In this document: one piece after another, positions 9,601 to 17,261 of the stretch | How the letters are laid out: every line of letters starts with the position of its first letter | Numbering within the stretch: the stretch's first letter is position 1 | DNA from: HGM04593 sp045631905 | Lineage (GTDB): Bacteria; Bacteroidota; Bacteroidia; Bacteroidales; Bacteroidaceae | Direction of reading: 5' to 3' | Assembly (NCBI GenBank): GCA_045631905.1 | Contig: JAZQVO010000040.1 | Coordinates: 62,001-126,000 of the forward strand | Length of the DNA stretch: 64,000 nucleotides | Position numbers and translations under genes: made by a program | The notes under the pieces: model-generated | The model's database searches: none | The model's input: the letters and a program-made list of their open reading frames with translations, nothing else | What the model was told of the DNA's origin: nothing

Positions 9601-10923
9601 TTCAAGTCCTGCAAAAATTTTATTGCTCATGAGCACAGCGCCACGGGTGTTGCCCACAACCTCGGGGGTAGAACCCGCAGCCTTTGCATCGACGTTGTAC
9701 ATGAGAGGAATAACATTGAACATATCGACATCATCAATACCCTTCAACTCCATCTCGGTGCGCAGGTAGTGACTACCATCGCGCAACACAGCACGCCACA
9801 CGATTGCGATATCGGTATCTTTATATGTATACTCATAATTTGCAACAATCTGCTTACCTGCAAAATGCTCGACACCACCAACAGCATCGGGGTTCGCTTC
9901 GAGATTCTCTATTGCAATATTTTTCAGTGTCATCGACGATGCAGGAACATTATCGCCACTACCGAAAGCAACACTGAATATCTCGGTTCCGGGTTCAAGA
10001 TTCATAGCCTCGGAGCCTGCGAAATAAACAGCATCGCCAAGTCTCATAAAACTTGCCGAAAGCACATTGTTTGCAAAGGTATAAACTCCATCTTTTTCTG
10101 TCAGACGAGCCTCGCCAACAGCCTCCTGTTGAGCAGGATACAAAACCGCATTTGTATAAGGCTGAGACTTTTCCTGCACGGGAAGTGTCGCAAAATACAC
10201 ATTAATAGTCTGTTTCACATCGTCGATAGCAACAGCCGAGAACTGTCCTTCGGGAGCAATCACTGTTATATCGCTCTTAGAAACCGAACCAACAATAGTA
10301 TATTTGTCACCGTCGGCATATACCTTATCACCAATTTTTATTGTCTGCCCGTTGGGAACGCTTATAGAATAAATATGCTCTATAATCTCCACCTCCTCAA
10401 ACAAATATCTGCTACCGGCATCATCGTTTCCACTCTGTTGCCAGAGACCAAGAGTATTATTTCCGTCGTAAGGGTTGCCACCTACGCCTTGGTACCAATT
10501 GACATACTTGTCGTTTGTCCCCGCAGTTGTATAGGGGCGAATATCATAATTATCGCCAGAGTAATTGTTTACATAGAAATATGCCTTCTCGTTACGCGAA
10601 GCCACAAGCTGAACAAAATTCTTTCCGTTTTCGTAGCTCGCAGCAGGTGTGTAACTCCACCATTTGCCGGCATTACTGCTATATATGTAATAAGCATCTT
10701 TCACACCTTCGACAGGATAAAAAGCAAAAAGACCGTAATTTTCGGCATTTTGAGTGGGTGCAGTCAAAGAGTTCGAATAAACACCATTACCATTTTTCAT
10801 TGTATACACATGCTCGGGCCTTCCACCGGCACCGGGTAGCGTAACCGAACTTTCTATTTTGTCGGCAAATGCCACGCCCGTAGCACAAACCAACATAAGA
10901 ATAAAAGTAAGCAAATTTTTCAT
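6637..10923 (-). CDS. Secreted multidomain glycoside hydrolase, alpha-galactosidase-like (clan GH-D)
   Basis: This 1428-aa exported enzyme probably cleaves alpha-linked galactose-type sugars from glycans. A signal peptide (residues 1-20) is followed by about 150 residues of unassigned beta-rich sequence and a beta-sandwich region. The TIM-barrel catalytic part (roughly 680-1010) has FVIDDGWDNYG near 720, KYDG with a likely nucleophile Asp816, and TDATW with Asp874 as a candidate acid/base, resembling GH36/GH27 enzymes. A BIG2-type Ig domain lies at about 1103-1185, a GEVED-like domain (YVYIDFDNDGQF) at about 1230-1385, and a Bacteroidales C-terminal sorting-like tail (IYDLSGRKL, GIYIKNN) ends the protein. 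No susC/susD pair is nearby. The exact family and substrate are uncertain. Confidence 0.75.
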   Translation of the reverse strand: MKNLLTFILMLVCATGVAFADKIESSVTLPGAGGRPEHVYTMKNGNGVYSNSLTAPTQNAENYGLFAFYPVEGVKDAYYIYSSNAGKWWSYTPAASYENGKNFVQLVASRNEKAYFYVNNYSGDNYDIRPYTTAGTNDKYVNWYQGVGGNPYDGNNTLGLWQQSGNDDAGSRYLFEEVEIIEHIYSISVPNGQTIKIGDKVYADGDKYTIVGSVSKSDITVIAPEGQFSAVAIDDVKQTINVYFATLPVQEKSQPYTNAVLYPAQQEAVGEARLTEKDGVYTFANNVLSASFMRLGDAVYFAGSEAMNLEPGTEIFSVAFGSGDNVPASSMTLKNIAIENLEANPDAVGGVEHFAGKQIVANYEYTYKDTDIAIVWRAVLRDGSHYLRTEMELKGIDDVDMFNVIPLMYNVDAKAAGSTPEVVGNTRGAVLMSNKIFAGLENPVAYNTVGGATGEEDKWNLTSTLDAVSLTASSWVALSEQDVPSRVTEAIGAGYPNVLAFCKDGVELKQNQKVEIKVEYKNGSHRLNFGGADLIDANGSVSASDYHKGFSGTNHEKNTFSIVAPYDGVYTLRVLVENKTEEIDANSTMTTNIYTPKEGVVINSDVVGIQGRWSRNTTLQAGETWKIAGVVGLIAQDGTEANADIHKTQKRRSFLAYSERERAVPWRAFPCYISWYELNINRNNAAPGSEHTNMTADQVLDIIAHWKSDFYDVYGEAPAAFVIDDGWDNYGPWTFHKGFPNEMRDMATGAEEIGAGVGAWLGPVGGYGQSGNYRRSYWNNGRGGMQLSNPAYYEIFKAAAENLVKNQGDYKFFKYDGISAQFSATGPDGGDTGNENAEGIIRLERYVREELREDIFFNTTVGTWASPFWYQITDATWRQENDYGEDANSNTIDRERWITYRDRLVYQNYVTNSPICPINTLMTHGFILSSFGAVSKNMDYEAVRREMRCAFVCGSGLVELYNDYALMNSINNGKLWADLAECIAWQKRNADVLPDAHWVGGNPWNGSVTSVYGWAAWNGVKSTLALRNGGNSAKTYTFTLREALNIPANVNGSIVMRASFGEQDALQGFTEGEPIDIDAKLTVKLPASTVFCFDGIDATATIKPVTSIELVTENGATELPANKKLIIQARVNPADATFPALDWASSDASVAKVSGGLVVPVAEGDVTITATAKDGSGVSATITLKITPKVMEPYSTNFDKEMNSVKSGNKINSINFTEAGGETQTITIGYAKPYIDKTTDEASVLVCTPGSTITTVMDLTKGAGWMNAYVYIDFDNDGQFSFRDGSTDQSGTDVASFSFYTGSFTDDSNGGVNSAGVSITGGARNTHVLPSFTAPEQEGEYRIRFKMDWNSIDAGGQIAADGTCTGHNGFLANSGSIVDAKLIVTSGTGIEVVEKENIDAEIYDLSGRKLKTEPAKGIYIKNNAKVVR

Positions 10924-11006
10924 AATACAATATTTAAGATTAGTTATATCATTCTTTCACAACTCCCACGCAAAAAACCAAACGGCAACTTTCATGTTAT
11001 CTACAT

Positions 11007-11037
11007 AAAAAAAACGTGGACAACTTACATTATCCAC
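11007..11037 (-). terminator. Terminator ending the structured RNA upstream of the glycosidase
   Basis: On the minus strand an 8-bp stem (GTGGATAA/TTGTCCAC, one G-U pair) with a 6-nt loop is followed by G and eight Ts. It lies 84 nt before the glycosidase start, so it would end the RNA described next or act as a conditional terminator for the glycosidase mRNA. Confidence 0.85.
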
Positions 11038-11320
11038 TGATGAGGTCTTGGCGTACCCGAAAGAAAGATATGCAAATTGCCCACGCCGTATACACGGCGC
11101 AGACATCAACTTTGCCACTATTCTTTCTTAAATAAACCGCCAAGTTTAACAAGCAAAAGCCTGTTGGAGCATAGCTCCCATCAGTAAGATAGTAAAGCCA
11201 ATGTGCGTAATATGTCACATTTATATGTCACAACCAAAGGTTGCAGGACAACGAACCAAACTAAAAAGATAAAGTCCTTTGTCATGCCACAGGAGCACGA
11301 ACGATACATGCACCCATAAC
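11007..11320 (-). ncRNA. Structured untranslated RNA (standalone RNA or 5' leader), family unknown
   Basis: This stretch has no credible gene on either strand but folds extensively on the minus strand. A closing helix ACTGATG/CATCAGT (11179-11185 with 11036-11042) encloses a 3-nt-loop hairpin GGAGC/GCTCC (11166-11178), a 7-bp hairpin (11148-11165), and a long arm. The arm begins with CTTGGCG/CGCCAAG (11138-11144 with 11047-11053), continues with an 8-bp helix (11122-11129 with 11061-11068) and a GCAAA-TTG helix, and ends in a GC-rich 6-bp hairpin (11084-11099). A further hairpin lies at 11231-11243. A -7 box precedes it and a terminator follows. It shows none of the hallmarks of tmRNA, RNase P RNA or a cobalamin riboswitch that I can recognise. 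6S RNA or the Bacteroidales-1 motif should be tested. Confidence 0.6.
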
Positions 11321-11326
11321 ATACCG

Positions 11327-11334
11327 CAAATATA
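11327..11334 (-). promoter_or_regulatory. -7 box ahead of the structured RNA
   Basis: TATATTTG on the minus strand fits TAnnTTTG and would start transcription near 11320. No TTTG box is seen at the expected -33 spacing. It is the best promoter candidate between the permease gene and the glycosidase gene. Confidence 0.6.
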
Positions 11335-11402
11335 TATAAATTTATATATTTGTAGTTATAATTAATAATAAAAATTCAAGAAAAAGGCAAAACAGGGAAC
11401 AA

Positions 11403-12428
11403 CTAACGAGCCATCTTGTCCTTTAAAACAATATACACAATAACCGGTGCACCAACGATAGGAGTTATGGCACTAAGTGGCAAAAGACCGCTCTCACCCG
11501 GCAACTGACAAACAATATTGCACAACAGCGTCACCGAACCACCCATAAACATGGTTACCGGCAACAACGTGCGATGGTTGGCTGTAACAACCACCAAACG
11601 GGCCAAGTGTGGCACCGCAAGACCTATAAATGCCACAGGACCGCAAAAAGCGGTAACAGTAGCCGTGAGCACCCCCACGATGAGCAAAAGCATCGTACGC
11701 ACCCTCCCGGTATTCACACCAAGATTACGCGCATAATTGTCGCCCAAAAGCAGAGCATTGAGAGGCTTTACCAACACAACAGCACCTGCTAATGCCAACA
11801 ACAATATAGCAGAATAGAGAGGCAACACATCGGCAGAAACACCACCAAAACCACCCATACCCCAAATGAGATACGAATGTACCCCCTCGGCAGTAGAGAA
11901 GTAGTTTAACAACGAAATTACCGAAGATGCCAGATAGCTAATAGACAAACCGGCTATGAGCAGATAAATATTATTGCTCAGCAGTTGCGACAAGGCAATA
12001 ACCACAGCAATTATAACACAAGCACCCACAACAGCACCGGCAAGCATAGCCATATAACCTCCAAAGCCCATCGCACCTTGCAACGCTCCCTGCAAAAGCA
12101 ACATCACCACAGCAACCCCTAAGCCGGCACCGCTGTTAATACCAAGAACCTCGGGGCCTGCAAGCGAGTTATTGAAAAGTGTTTGCAGAAGAAGACCTGC
12201 AACCGACAGAGCCACGCCCGACAGCAACGCCGTAACCGCCTGTGGCAGACGCATTTGCAAAATTATCATACGCCACCCCTCGTTTCCACAGTCGCCACCC
12301 GACAGAATATCGACAACAGCCGATGAAGGGATATCCACAGACCCCCAAAAGATATTAACCACGAAAAGAGCAAACAACAAAAGCCCGCTCAGCGCGATAT
12401 ACAAAAACCTACCTCTGCAACTTTTCAT
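11403..12428 (-). CDS. FecCD-family ABC transporter permease (B12/iron-siderophore type)
   Basis: This inner-membrane permease belongs to the BtuC/FecCD family, which forms the channel for vitamin B12, haem or ferric siderophores. It has 341 aa and about ten hydrophobic segments, with family motifs RMPQAVTALLSGVALSVAG-like (written RLPQAVTALLSG here) near residue 55 and GPVAFIGLAVPHLAR near residue 265. Its start overlaps the end of the binding-protein gene by 20 nt, so the two are coupled. The ATPase that normally completes such a transporter does not follow; the next sequence is an RNA/terminator region. Substrate cannot be decided: I saw no cobalamin riboswitch and no receptor gene. Confidence 0.9.
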   Translation of the reverse strand: MKSCRGRFLYIALSGLLLFALFVVNIFWGSVDIPSSAVVDILSGGDCGNEGWRMIILQMRLPQAVTALLSGVALSVAGLLLQTLFNNSLAGPEVLGINSGAGLGVAVVMLLLQGALQGAMGFGGYMAMLAGAVVGACVIIAVVIALSQLLSNNIYLLIAGLSISYLASSVISLLNYFSTAEGVHSYLIWGMGGFGGVSADVLPLYSAILLLALAGAVVLVKPLNALLLGDNYARNLGVNTGRVRTMLLLIVGVLTATVTAFCGPVAFIGLAVPHLARLVVVTANHRTLLPVTMFMGGSVTLLCNIVCQLPGESGLLPLSAITPIVGAPVIVYIVLKDKMAR

Positions 12429-13575
12429 AATACCTTAAATTATACTCAGGGAAGAGTGATGGGTAAAATATTGCCATAAGCTCTTTAAGTAGAAGGTCGG
12501 GCCTGAAAGGTGTCTCCTCGTAAAAGGGCCTAACCGCAGTGTTGCAAGCATAGACCTCGCCATTCTTGAAAGCCCTGAAACGAGCATACCCCGGAAAATC
12601 GGCAAGGAGAGAGGAGAGGGTTTTACAGCCTCTTGAATTATATTTAAAAAGCCACTTATCGGCCTCGACCGCCTTGTCGAGCACCACCTCATAGGCAAGA
12701 GGCACAGAACCACTGCCACCCGTGTAGGCAAACAGGTATTCGGCACCTGCCATTTTGTACATCTGTCCCATGGTGCTCCCGCCTGCCGGCACATACCACG
12801 CCGAACTACTTTTAAGCTCACACATAAGCGTCGGTGCACCGGTACATGTATCGACCATCGCTCTCAAATGTTCAAAATTATCACACACCGCATCGAAAAG
12901 AGAGTCGGCCACATGACCACAGCCCAACAAACGACCATAGAAGCGTGCCCACTCGGCCGCCGCAAGAGGCGACGTCTCCATATATTCGGCACACTCCACA
13001 ACCGGAATATTCAACTTCTCTATTTTGCCATACCCACCATTCTCAAAAGGGAAAGCAAATACCGCTTCGGGAGCAAGCAGGCACACACGCTCCACATCTA
13101 CATCGAGCGAGCCGCCACAATCGACCACCCTGCCATCGGCTATCCCTTCGTACACCTCGGGCATCAGCATATATTGCGCATCGCACACCCCTTTAACAGC
13201 CTCCAAGCAACCAAGCGAAGAGAAGAGATTGACATGCACCGCCGAAAAAAGCAGAGCCTTGTCGAGCGGTGTGCGCAAAAGAGAGCCCTCGGGCATGTTT
13301 GCAGGGAGAGTTTTTCCCTTCGGCACAAGAATATAACGATGAAGAAGAGCGTCGCGCCACGGGCTTTTAACATCGACAACAGAAAAGCTGTCGCACTCCA
13401 CAATCTCGAGCAACGACGCATAACGCATGGGCAACGTATCGCCCACTATGCAAAAATCTCCTTTCCCGGGAGAGCCACAGCCCGATAACAAAGTGGCAAC
13501 ACACAAAAGCACCACACCGAGGGCACCAACAGAAAAGCGCACGACACCTGCAAGCATACTAATCTTCGTTACCAT
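12409..13575 (-). CDS. ABC transporter substrate-binding lipoprotein (BtuF/FecB-like)
   Basis: This periplasmic binding protein of 388 aa delivers B12, haem or a ferric chelate to the FecCD-type permease encoded next. A signal sequence with a lipobox ending LLSGC (Cys at about residue 33) marks it as a lipoprotein. The body has the two-lobe helical-backbone layout of the family, with LEAVKGVCDAQYM near 120 and EAVFAFPFEN near 170. The gene overlaps the DAHP synthase gene before it by 17 nt and the permease after it by 20 nt, so it is the sixth gene of a tight leftward run starting at tonB. The ligand is unknown. Confidence 0.85.
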   Translation of the reverse strand: MVTKISMLAGVVRFSVGALGVVLLCVATLLSGCGSPGKGDFCIVGDTLPMRYASLLEIVECDSFSVVDVKSPWRDALLHRYILVPKGKTLPANMPEGSLLRTPLDKALLFSAVHVNLFSSLGCLEAVKGVCDAQYMLMPEVYEGIADGRVVDCGGSLDVDVERVCLLAPEAVFAFPFENGGYGKIEKLNIPVVECAEYMETSPLAAAEWARFYGRLLGCGHVADSLFDAVCDNFEHLRAMVDTCTGAPTLMCELKSSSAWYVPAGGSTMGQMYKMAGAEYLFAYTGGSGSVPLAYEVVLDKAVEADKWLFKYNSRGCKTLSSLLADFPGYARFRAFKNGEVYACNTAVRPFYEETPFRPDLLLKELMAIFYPSLFPEYNLRYYEKLQR

Positions 13576-14626
13576 TCACTATACCCAACTGCCTGCGGAC
13601 ACTCTCGGAGTGTATAGCCTCGAAAATACCTTTTACAGCCTCAGCATCGAGATTATGGTTGGCACAGAGGGCCTCGCAACGCTCCATGCTATCCTTGTAA
13701 CGGAAAGGCTGAAACACGGTAAGCCCCTTTTTTCTCTTAATTCGCCCAATCTCCTCAACCACCTCCATGCGTTTTGCGAGTAGAGAGATTATTTCGTTGT
13801 CGATAGAATCTATCATGGCACGTTGCTCTACAAATTCCTCAACATCATTTTGCGACGAACGACGTACAAGCCCTTCGAGCATTGCAGACAAGCCGACGGG
13901 AGTAATCTGCTGACGAGCATCGCTCAGAGCGCATGAAGGGTTGGTATGCACCTCCACCATAAGACCATCGAGATTAAGGTCGAGAGCCAGCTGTGCAACA
14001 AGCATCACAAGCTCGCTTTTACCCGATATATGGCTGGGGTCGCAAATAACAGGCAGTTGAGGAACGCGGTTTTTAAGTTCAAGAGGAATCTGCCACTCAG
14101 GAGAATTACGGAACACCTTTTCGCCATATAATGAAAAACCCCTATGCACAGCAGCCAGACGGGTGACACCACTGTTATTAAGCCTTTCAAAAGCCCCTAA
14201 CCATAGTTCAAGGTCGGGGTTCACAGGGTTTTTCACAAGCACCGGAACATCGACACCCCTCAACGCCGAAGCAATCTCTTGAACAGCAAAAGGGTTTGTT
14301 GTGGTGCGTGCACCTACCCACAAAACATCGACACCGGCTTTTAAAGCCAGCTCCACATGTTCGGCAGTAGCAACCTCGGTAGCCACAGGCAGAGCAAAAC
14401 GCTCCTTGACACGTGCAAGCCACGGCAAGCCTTCGGCACCAACCCCTTCGAAACAGCCGGGGCGTGTACGCGGTTTCCACAGGCCTGCACGAAAGAGTTT
14501 CACCCCTCGTTGCACAAGAGCCTCGGCAACAGCCATCACCTGCTCTTCGCTCTCGGCGCTACACGGGCCAGCCACCACAACCGGTCTGGCACAATCGGCA
14601 AATATTTTTATCTCGTTTATTGTCAT
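13559..14626 (-). CDS. Bifunctional DAHP synthase / chorismate mutase
   Basis: This protein joins the first step of the shikimate pathway (phosphoenolpyruvate plus erythrose-4-phosphate to DAHP) to chorismate mutase, which commits chorismate to Phe and Tyr. Residues about 1-250 form a class I-beta, KDO8P-synthase-like barrel (VVAGPCSAES, GLWKPRTRPGCFEG, CDPSHISGK). Residues about 258-345 form an AroQ-type helical mutase domain (IDSIDNEIISLLAKRMEVVEEI). I chose the ATG at 14626 (355 aa), which overlaps the tatD stop as TAATG; a longer frame to 14698 would run into tatD and adds no family sequence. Bacteroidales often place it beside prephenate genes, but here it lies in an unrelated operon. 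Confidence 0.93.
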   Translation of the reverse strand: MTINEIKIFADCARPVVVAGPCSAESEEQVMAVAEALVQRGVKLFRAGLWKPRTRPGCFEGVGAEGLPWLARVKERFALPVATEVATAEHVELALKAGVDVLWVGARTTTNPFAVQEIASALRGVDVPVLVKNPVNPDLELWLGAFERLNNSGVTRLAAVHRGFSLYGEKVFRNSPEWQIPLELKNRVPQLPVICDPSHISGKSELVMLVAQLALDLNLDGLMVEVHTNPSCALSDARQQITPVGLSAMLEGLVRRSSQNDVEEFVEQRAMIDSIDNEIISLLAKRMEVVEEIGRIKRKKGLTVFQPFRYKDSMERCEALCANHNLDAEAVKGIFEAIHSESVRRQLGIVNGNED

Positions 14627-15414
14627 TATCTTTCTATTTTGGGAAACAAGCGTAAAGCATTCTCTGTGGTCACCTCGGCCACATGCTCCGGCGTGCAACC
14701 ATACACCTTAGACAAAGCCTCGGCTATGTAGGGAATATACGCACTCTCGTTTCGCTTGCCACGGCAGGGAACGGGAGCCAAATAGGGAGAATCGGTTTCG
14801 AGCACCAACCTCTCCAAGGGGACACTGCCAAGCACACGTGGCAAGGTTGAATTTTTATATGTGAGAACACCTCCTATACCCAGGAAAAAACCCTCGTGAG
14901 CAAGAAGAGCCTCAGCCTCCTCTTCTGTCCCCGTAAAACAGTGAAACACACCACTAAGGCCGACACCGCGATACCTATCCATAATATCAACAAGCTCCTT
15001 GAAGGCATTGCGCGAGTGTATGGCAAGAGGCAGGTTCATCTCCCTTGCCCACCCTATCTGCGTTTCAAAAGCCTCGTACTGCTCATTGCGAAACTCCTCG
15101 CTCCAATAAAAGTCGAGCCCAACCTCCCCGACAGCTATCACACGGCTATCTGTCGCCAGAAACTCCCGCATCACGGCAAGCTGTTCTTTATAGTCGTCGG
15201 CAACATCGGTGGGGTGTAAGCCAACCATAGGATAACACACACCCTTATACCTGTCGCACATGTCAAAGAGAGGTGCTAACGAAGCCCTGTTTATCGACGG
15301 CAGACACAGACAACCGACACCGCCCGCCAAAGCACGCTCCACGGCACATGCACGGTCGTTGTCAAACTCCTCGCAAAAGAGGTGAGTATGTGTATCTATA
15401 TAATTATTCGGCAT
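14626..15414 (-). CDS. tatD: TatD-family metal-dependent hydrolase (DNase)
   Basis: This cytoplasmic 3'-5' exonuclease/deoxyribonuclease belongs to the TatD family, with 262 aa. Metal ligands are all present: DTHTH near residue 7, the Glu in VGEVGLDFYW near 95, the His in LAIHSRNA near 130, the His in GVFHCFTG near 157, and the Asp in ETDSPYLAP near 207. It overlaps the upstream hypothetical gene by 11 nt and shares its stop with the start of the next gene (TAATG), so it belongs to the tonB-to-permease transcription unit. Confidence 0.93.
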   Translation of the reverse strand: MPNNYIDTHTHLFCEEFDNDRACAVERALAGGVGCLCLPSINRASLAPLFDMCDRYKGVCYPMVGLHPTDVADDYKEQLAVMREFLATDSRVIAVGEVGLDFYWSEEFRNEQYEAFETQIGWAREMNLPLAIHSRNAFKELVDIMDRYRGVGLSGVFHCFTGTEEEAEALLAHEGFFLGIGGVLTYKNSTLPRVLGSVPLERLVLETDSPYLAPVPCRGKRNESAYIPYIAEALSKVYGCTPEHVAEVTTENALRLFPKIER

Positions 15415-16123
15415 TTACAGCATCTTTTTTTGCACGGTCGTTACGATAATAATAAATAACCCCGTATTCAGCACATTTTTTTATGCGTGCCTCGCCTGTG
15501 AACGAAGAAAAAGCCTTCTCAATCTCTCCCCACGCCTCAAATATTATCTCATCGCCTTCGAAGCGCATGTCCGAAATATTGCGAAGAGCCTCCGCTGTGC
15601 GCTCTTGCAAAGAATGTTGCCTGTCGTACATCTCTTTAAAAAGGTCGAACACAACCGACACACGCCCCATCGTGGGGTTGTATATAGGGATTCCCCCCTC
15701 ACCCTGCCTGCGACGCTCACCCTCTATAACCTTTGTACCCCATTCGAGCACCGATGCCTCGGAAAAGAGGTTCGGGGTGGTATCCTCGTCTTTCGGCAAG
15801 CCGTAATATTCTCGCTTTTCGCGAGCAATCTCGCCACGCATTATCGACATACTCAACACCTGAATAAAATGCGATACATACATACGCGCACGCCTCAACG
15901 CCGCCTCGTATTTTTCGTTTCCACGCTTTGTCGATTGCTCGGCCACGCAACGCTTATACACAGCCACCTCACGCGAGAACTTTTCGAGAAAGGTTTTTGC
16001 CTTGTAATATGTGTTATGCGACAAGACGTTGGTAAAGACGCCATTCTGCACACTGCTATCAACAGCCATGCGAAGAGCGCGTATACGAGCTTGGTCGGTC
16101 TTGGGTAATCGACGATACGGCAT
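15404..16123 (-). CDS. Conserved hypothetical protein, 239 aa, helical
   Basis: I do not recognise a named domain. The protein is 239 aa, highly charged and predicted mainly helical, with no signal peptide or membrane segment. The N-terminal half is rich in Arg and Lys (RRLPKTDQARIRALRMA). The middle contains GGIPIYNPTMGRVSVVFDLFKEMYDRQ, and the C-terminal part has FEAWGEIEKAFSS. It lies 11 nt after the polyprenyl synthase gene and overlaps tatD by 11 nt, so it is co-transcribed with both. The Bacteroidales setting suggests a lineage-specific cytoplasmic protein. No function is inferred. Confidence 0.8.
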   Translation of the reverse strand: MPYRRLPKTDQARIRALRMAVDSSVQNGVFTNVLSHNTYYKAKTFLEKFSREVAVYKRCVAEQSTKRGNEKYEAALRRARMYVSHFIQVLSMSIMRGEIAREKREYYGLPKDEDTTPNLFSEASVLEWGTKVIEGERRRQGEGGIPIYNPTMGRVSVVFDLFKEMYDRQHSLQERTAEALRNISDMRFEGDEIIFEAWGEIEKAFSSFTGEARIKKCAEYGVIYYYRNDRAKKDAVNAE

Positions 16124-16134
16124 ACCTCGGCTTT

Positions 16135-17118
16135 TTAAAGATTACGATTCAACAGAGAGTTTGCAAAATTCTTCAAGCATACCTTCTTCTCGTCGGCAAC
16201 AGAAATTTTGTCCATAAACTCGTCACACTTGGCAAACAACTCTTTTATACGTTGCTCGCACACCTCTTTAACACCAAGTTCGTTATAGATATTTGTGAAG
16301 AAAGCAACCTTTTCGTCATCGTCGCATGCAGGGTTGTTTATCCACGCCTCCATTTGAGCTTTTTGCTCGGCCGAAGCAAGCTCAAAAGCCTTAATAAGCA
16401 AGAATGTTTTTTTGTTGCAACGAATATCGCCACCTATCTTTTTACCAAAGACAGCAGTGTCGCCATAAACATCAAGCAGGTCGTCCTGCAACTGGAAAGC
16501 AAGCCCCATGGTTTCACCAAAAGCATACAGATTTTCCAAATCGTCCTCCGATGCACCGGCAACCAAGCCACCCATCTTCATGGAAGCAGCTATGAGTACC
16601 GATGTTTTCAGACGAATCATCTCCATATATTCGGCCTCGGCAACAGCATCGCGAGTTTCAAACTCAATATCATATTGCTGACCGTCGCACACCTCTTTTG
16701 CTGTCTCCGTAAAGAGAGCAAGCACGGCCGGCAACTTCTCGACAGGAGCATGAGCAACAAATTCAAAAGCGAGCAATAACATAGTATCGCCCGACAAGAT
16801 AGCCGGTGTATCGCCCCACTTGGCACAAACCGTAGGCTTGCCACGTCGTATGTCGGCACGGTCCATAACATCGTCATGAATAAGAGTGTGGTTATGATAG
16901 GTCTCCATGGCCACAGCCTGATAGAGCACCTCCTGCACATTCTCCTTATACATATTATAGGCCATAAGGCACAGCACAGGACGCACACGTTTACCGCTCT
17001 GCTCTATCGTATATCTAATAGGTGCATAAAGTTCCTGCGGTTCACGCTCGAATTTAAGACTCTCTATAAACTCATTTATTATGTCACGGGCCTGTTCCCA
17101 GCTATACAAGTTGCTCAT
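16135..17118 (-). CDS. Polyprenyl (farnesyl/geranylgeranyl-type) diphosphate synthase
   Basis: This trans-prenyltransferase condenses isopentenyl diphosphate with allylic diphosphates, feeding quinone and isoprenoid synthesis. It has 327 aa. The first aspartate-rich motif DDVMD (about residue 82), followed by RRGKPTV, and the second DDLLD (about 215) in FQLQDDLLDVYG are intact, as is GKRVRP near residue 42. Product chain length cannot be read safely from sequence. It lies 12 nt before the hypothetical gene and about 140 nt after tonB, with a hairpin between them. Confidence 0.92.
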   Translation of the reverse strand: MSNLYSWEQARDIINEFIESLKFEREPQELYAPIRYTIEQSGKRVRPVLCLMAYNMYKENVQEVLYQAVAMETYHNHTLIHDDVMDRADIRRGKPTVCAKWGDTPAILSGDTMLLLAFEFVAHAPVEKLPAVLALFTETAKEVCDGQQYDIEFETRDAVAEAEYMEMIRLKTSVLIAASMKMGGLVAGASEDDLENLYAFGETMGLAFQLQDDLLDVYGDTAVFGKKIGGDIRCNKKTFLLIKAFELASAEQKAQMEAWINNPACDDDEKVAFFTNIYNELGVKEVCEQRIKELFAKCDEFMDKISVADEKKVCLKNFANSLLNRNL

Positions 17119-17185
17119 ATCTCTTTTAAATTAATTTGTATAAATTCTACCATATATAAGAGAGCTCTTCCGACCTCCCTTATAC

Positions 17186-17217
17186 AATTTACGAGAGCCA
17201 TAGGACTCTCGTAAATT
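17186..17217. terminator. Hairpin between tonB and the polyprenyl synthase gene
   Basis: A 12-bp inverted repeat (AATTTACGAGAG / CTCTCGTAAATT, arms 17186-17197 and 17206-17217) lies downstream of tonB. The T run on the minus side is poor, so it may terminate only partly or shield the mRNA end. Confidence 0.55.
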
Positions 17218-17261
17218 ATTATTTTAACTTTTGGAGAGTAAACCCCATAAGTATGTTTCTA

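Noticed and set aside
11036..11070. Plus-strand CTGATGAGG followed by CCCGAAAG resembles a hammerhead ribozyme core.
   Set aside because: Stem II would have only two or three pairs, the nucleotide triplet before stem I is ACG rather than NUH, and no third stem can be formed. The bases are better explained by helices of the minus-strand RNA.
11030..11218. 62-codon minus-strand frame inside the structured RNA.
   Set aside because: It has no start-site signal or recognisable sequence and runs through several perfect hairpins, so it is most likely chance.
10924..13600. Cobalamin riboswitch near the BtuF/BtuC-like genes.
   Set aside because: I searched the flanks for the B12-box and the AGGGAA/GCCACTG-type core and found neither; the binding-protein gene overlaps its upstream neighbour, leaving no leader.
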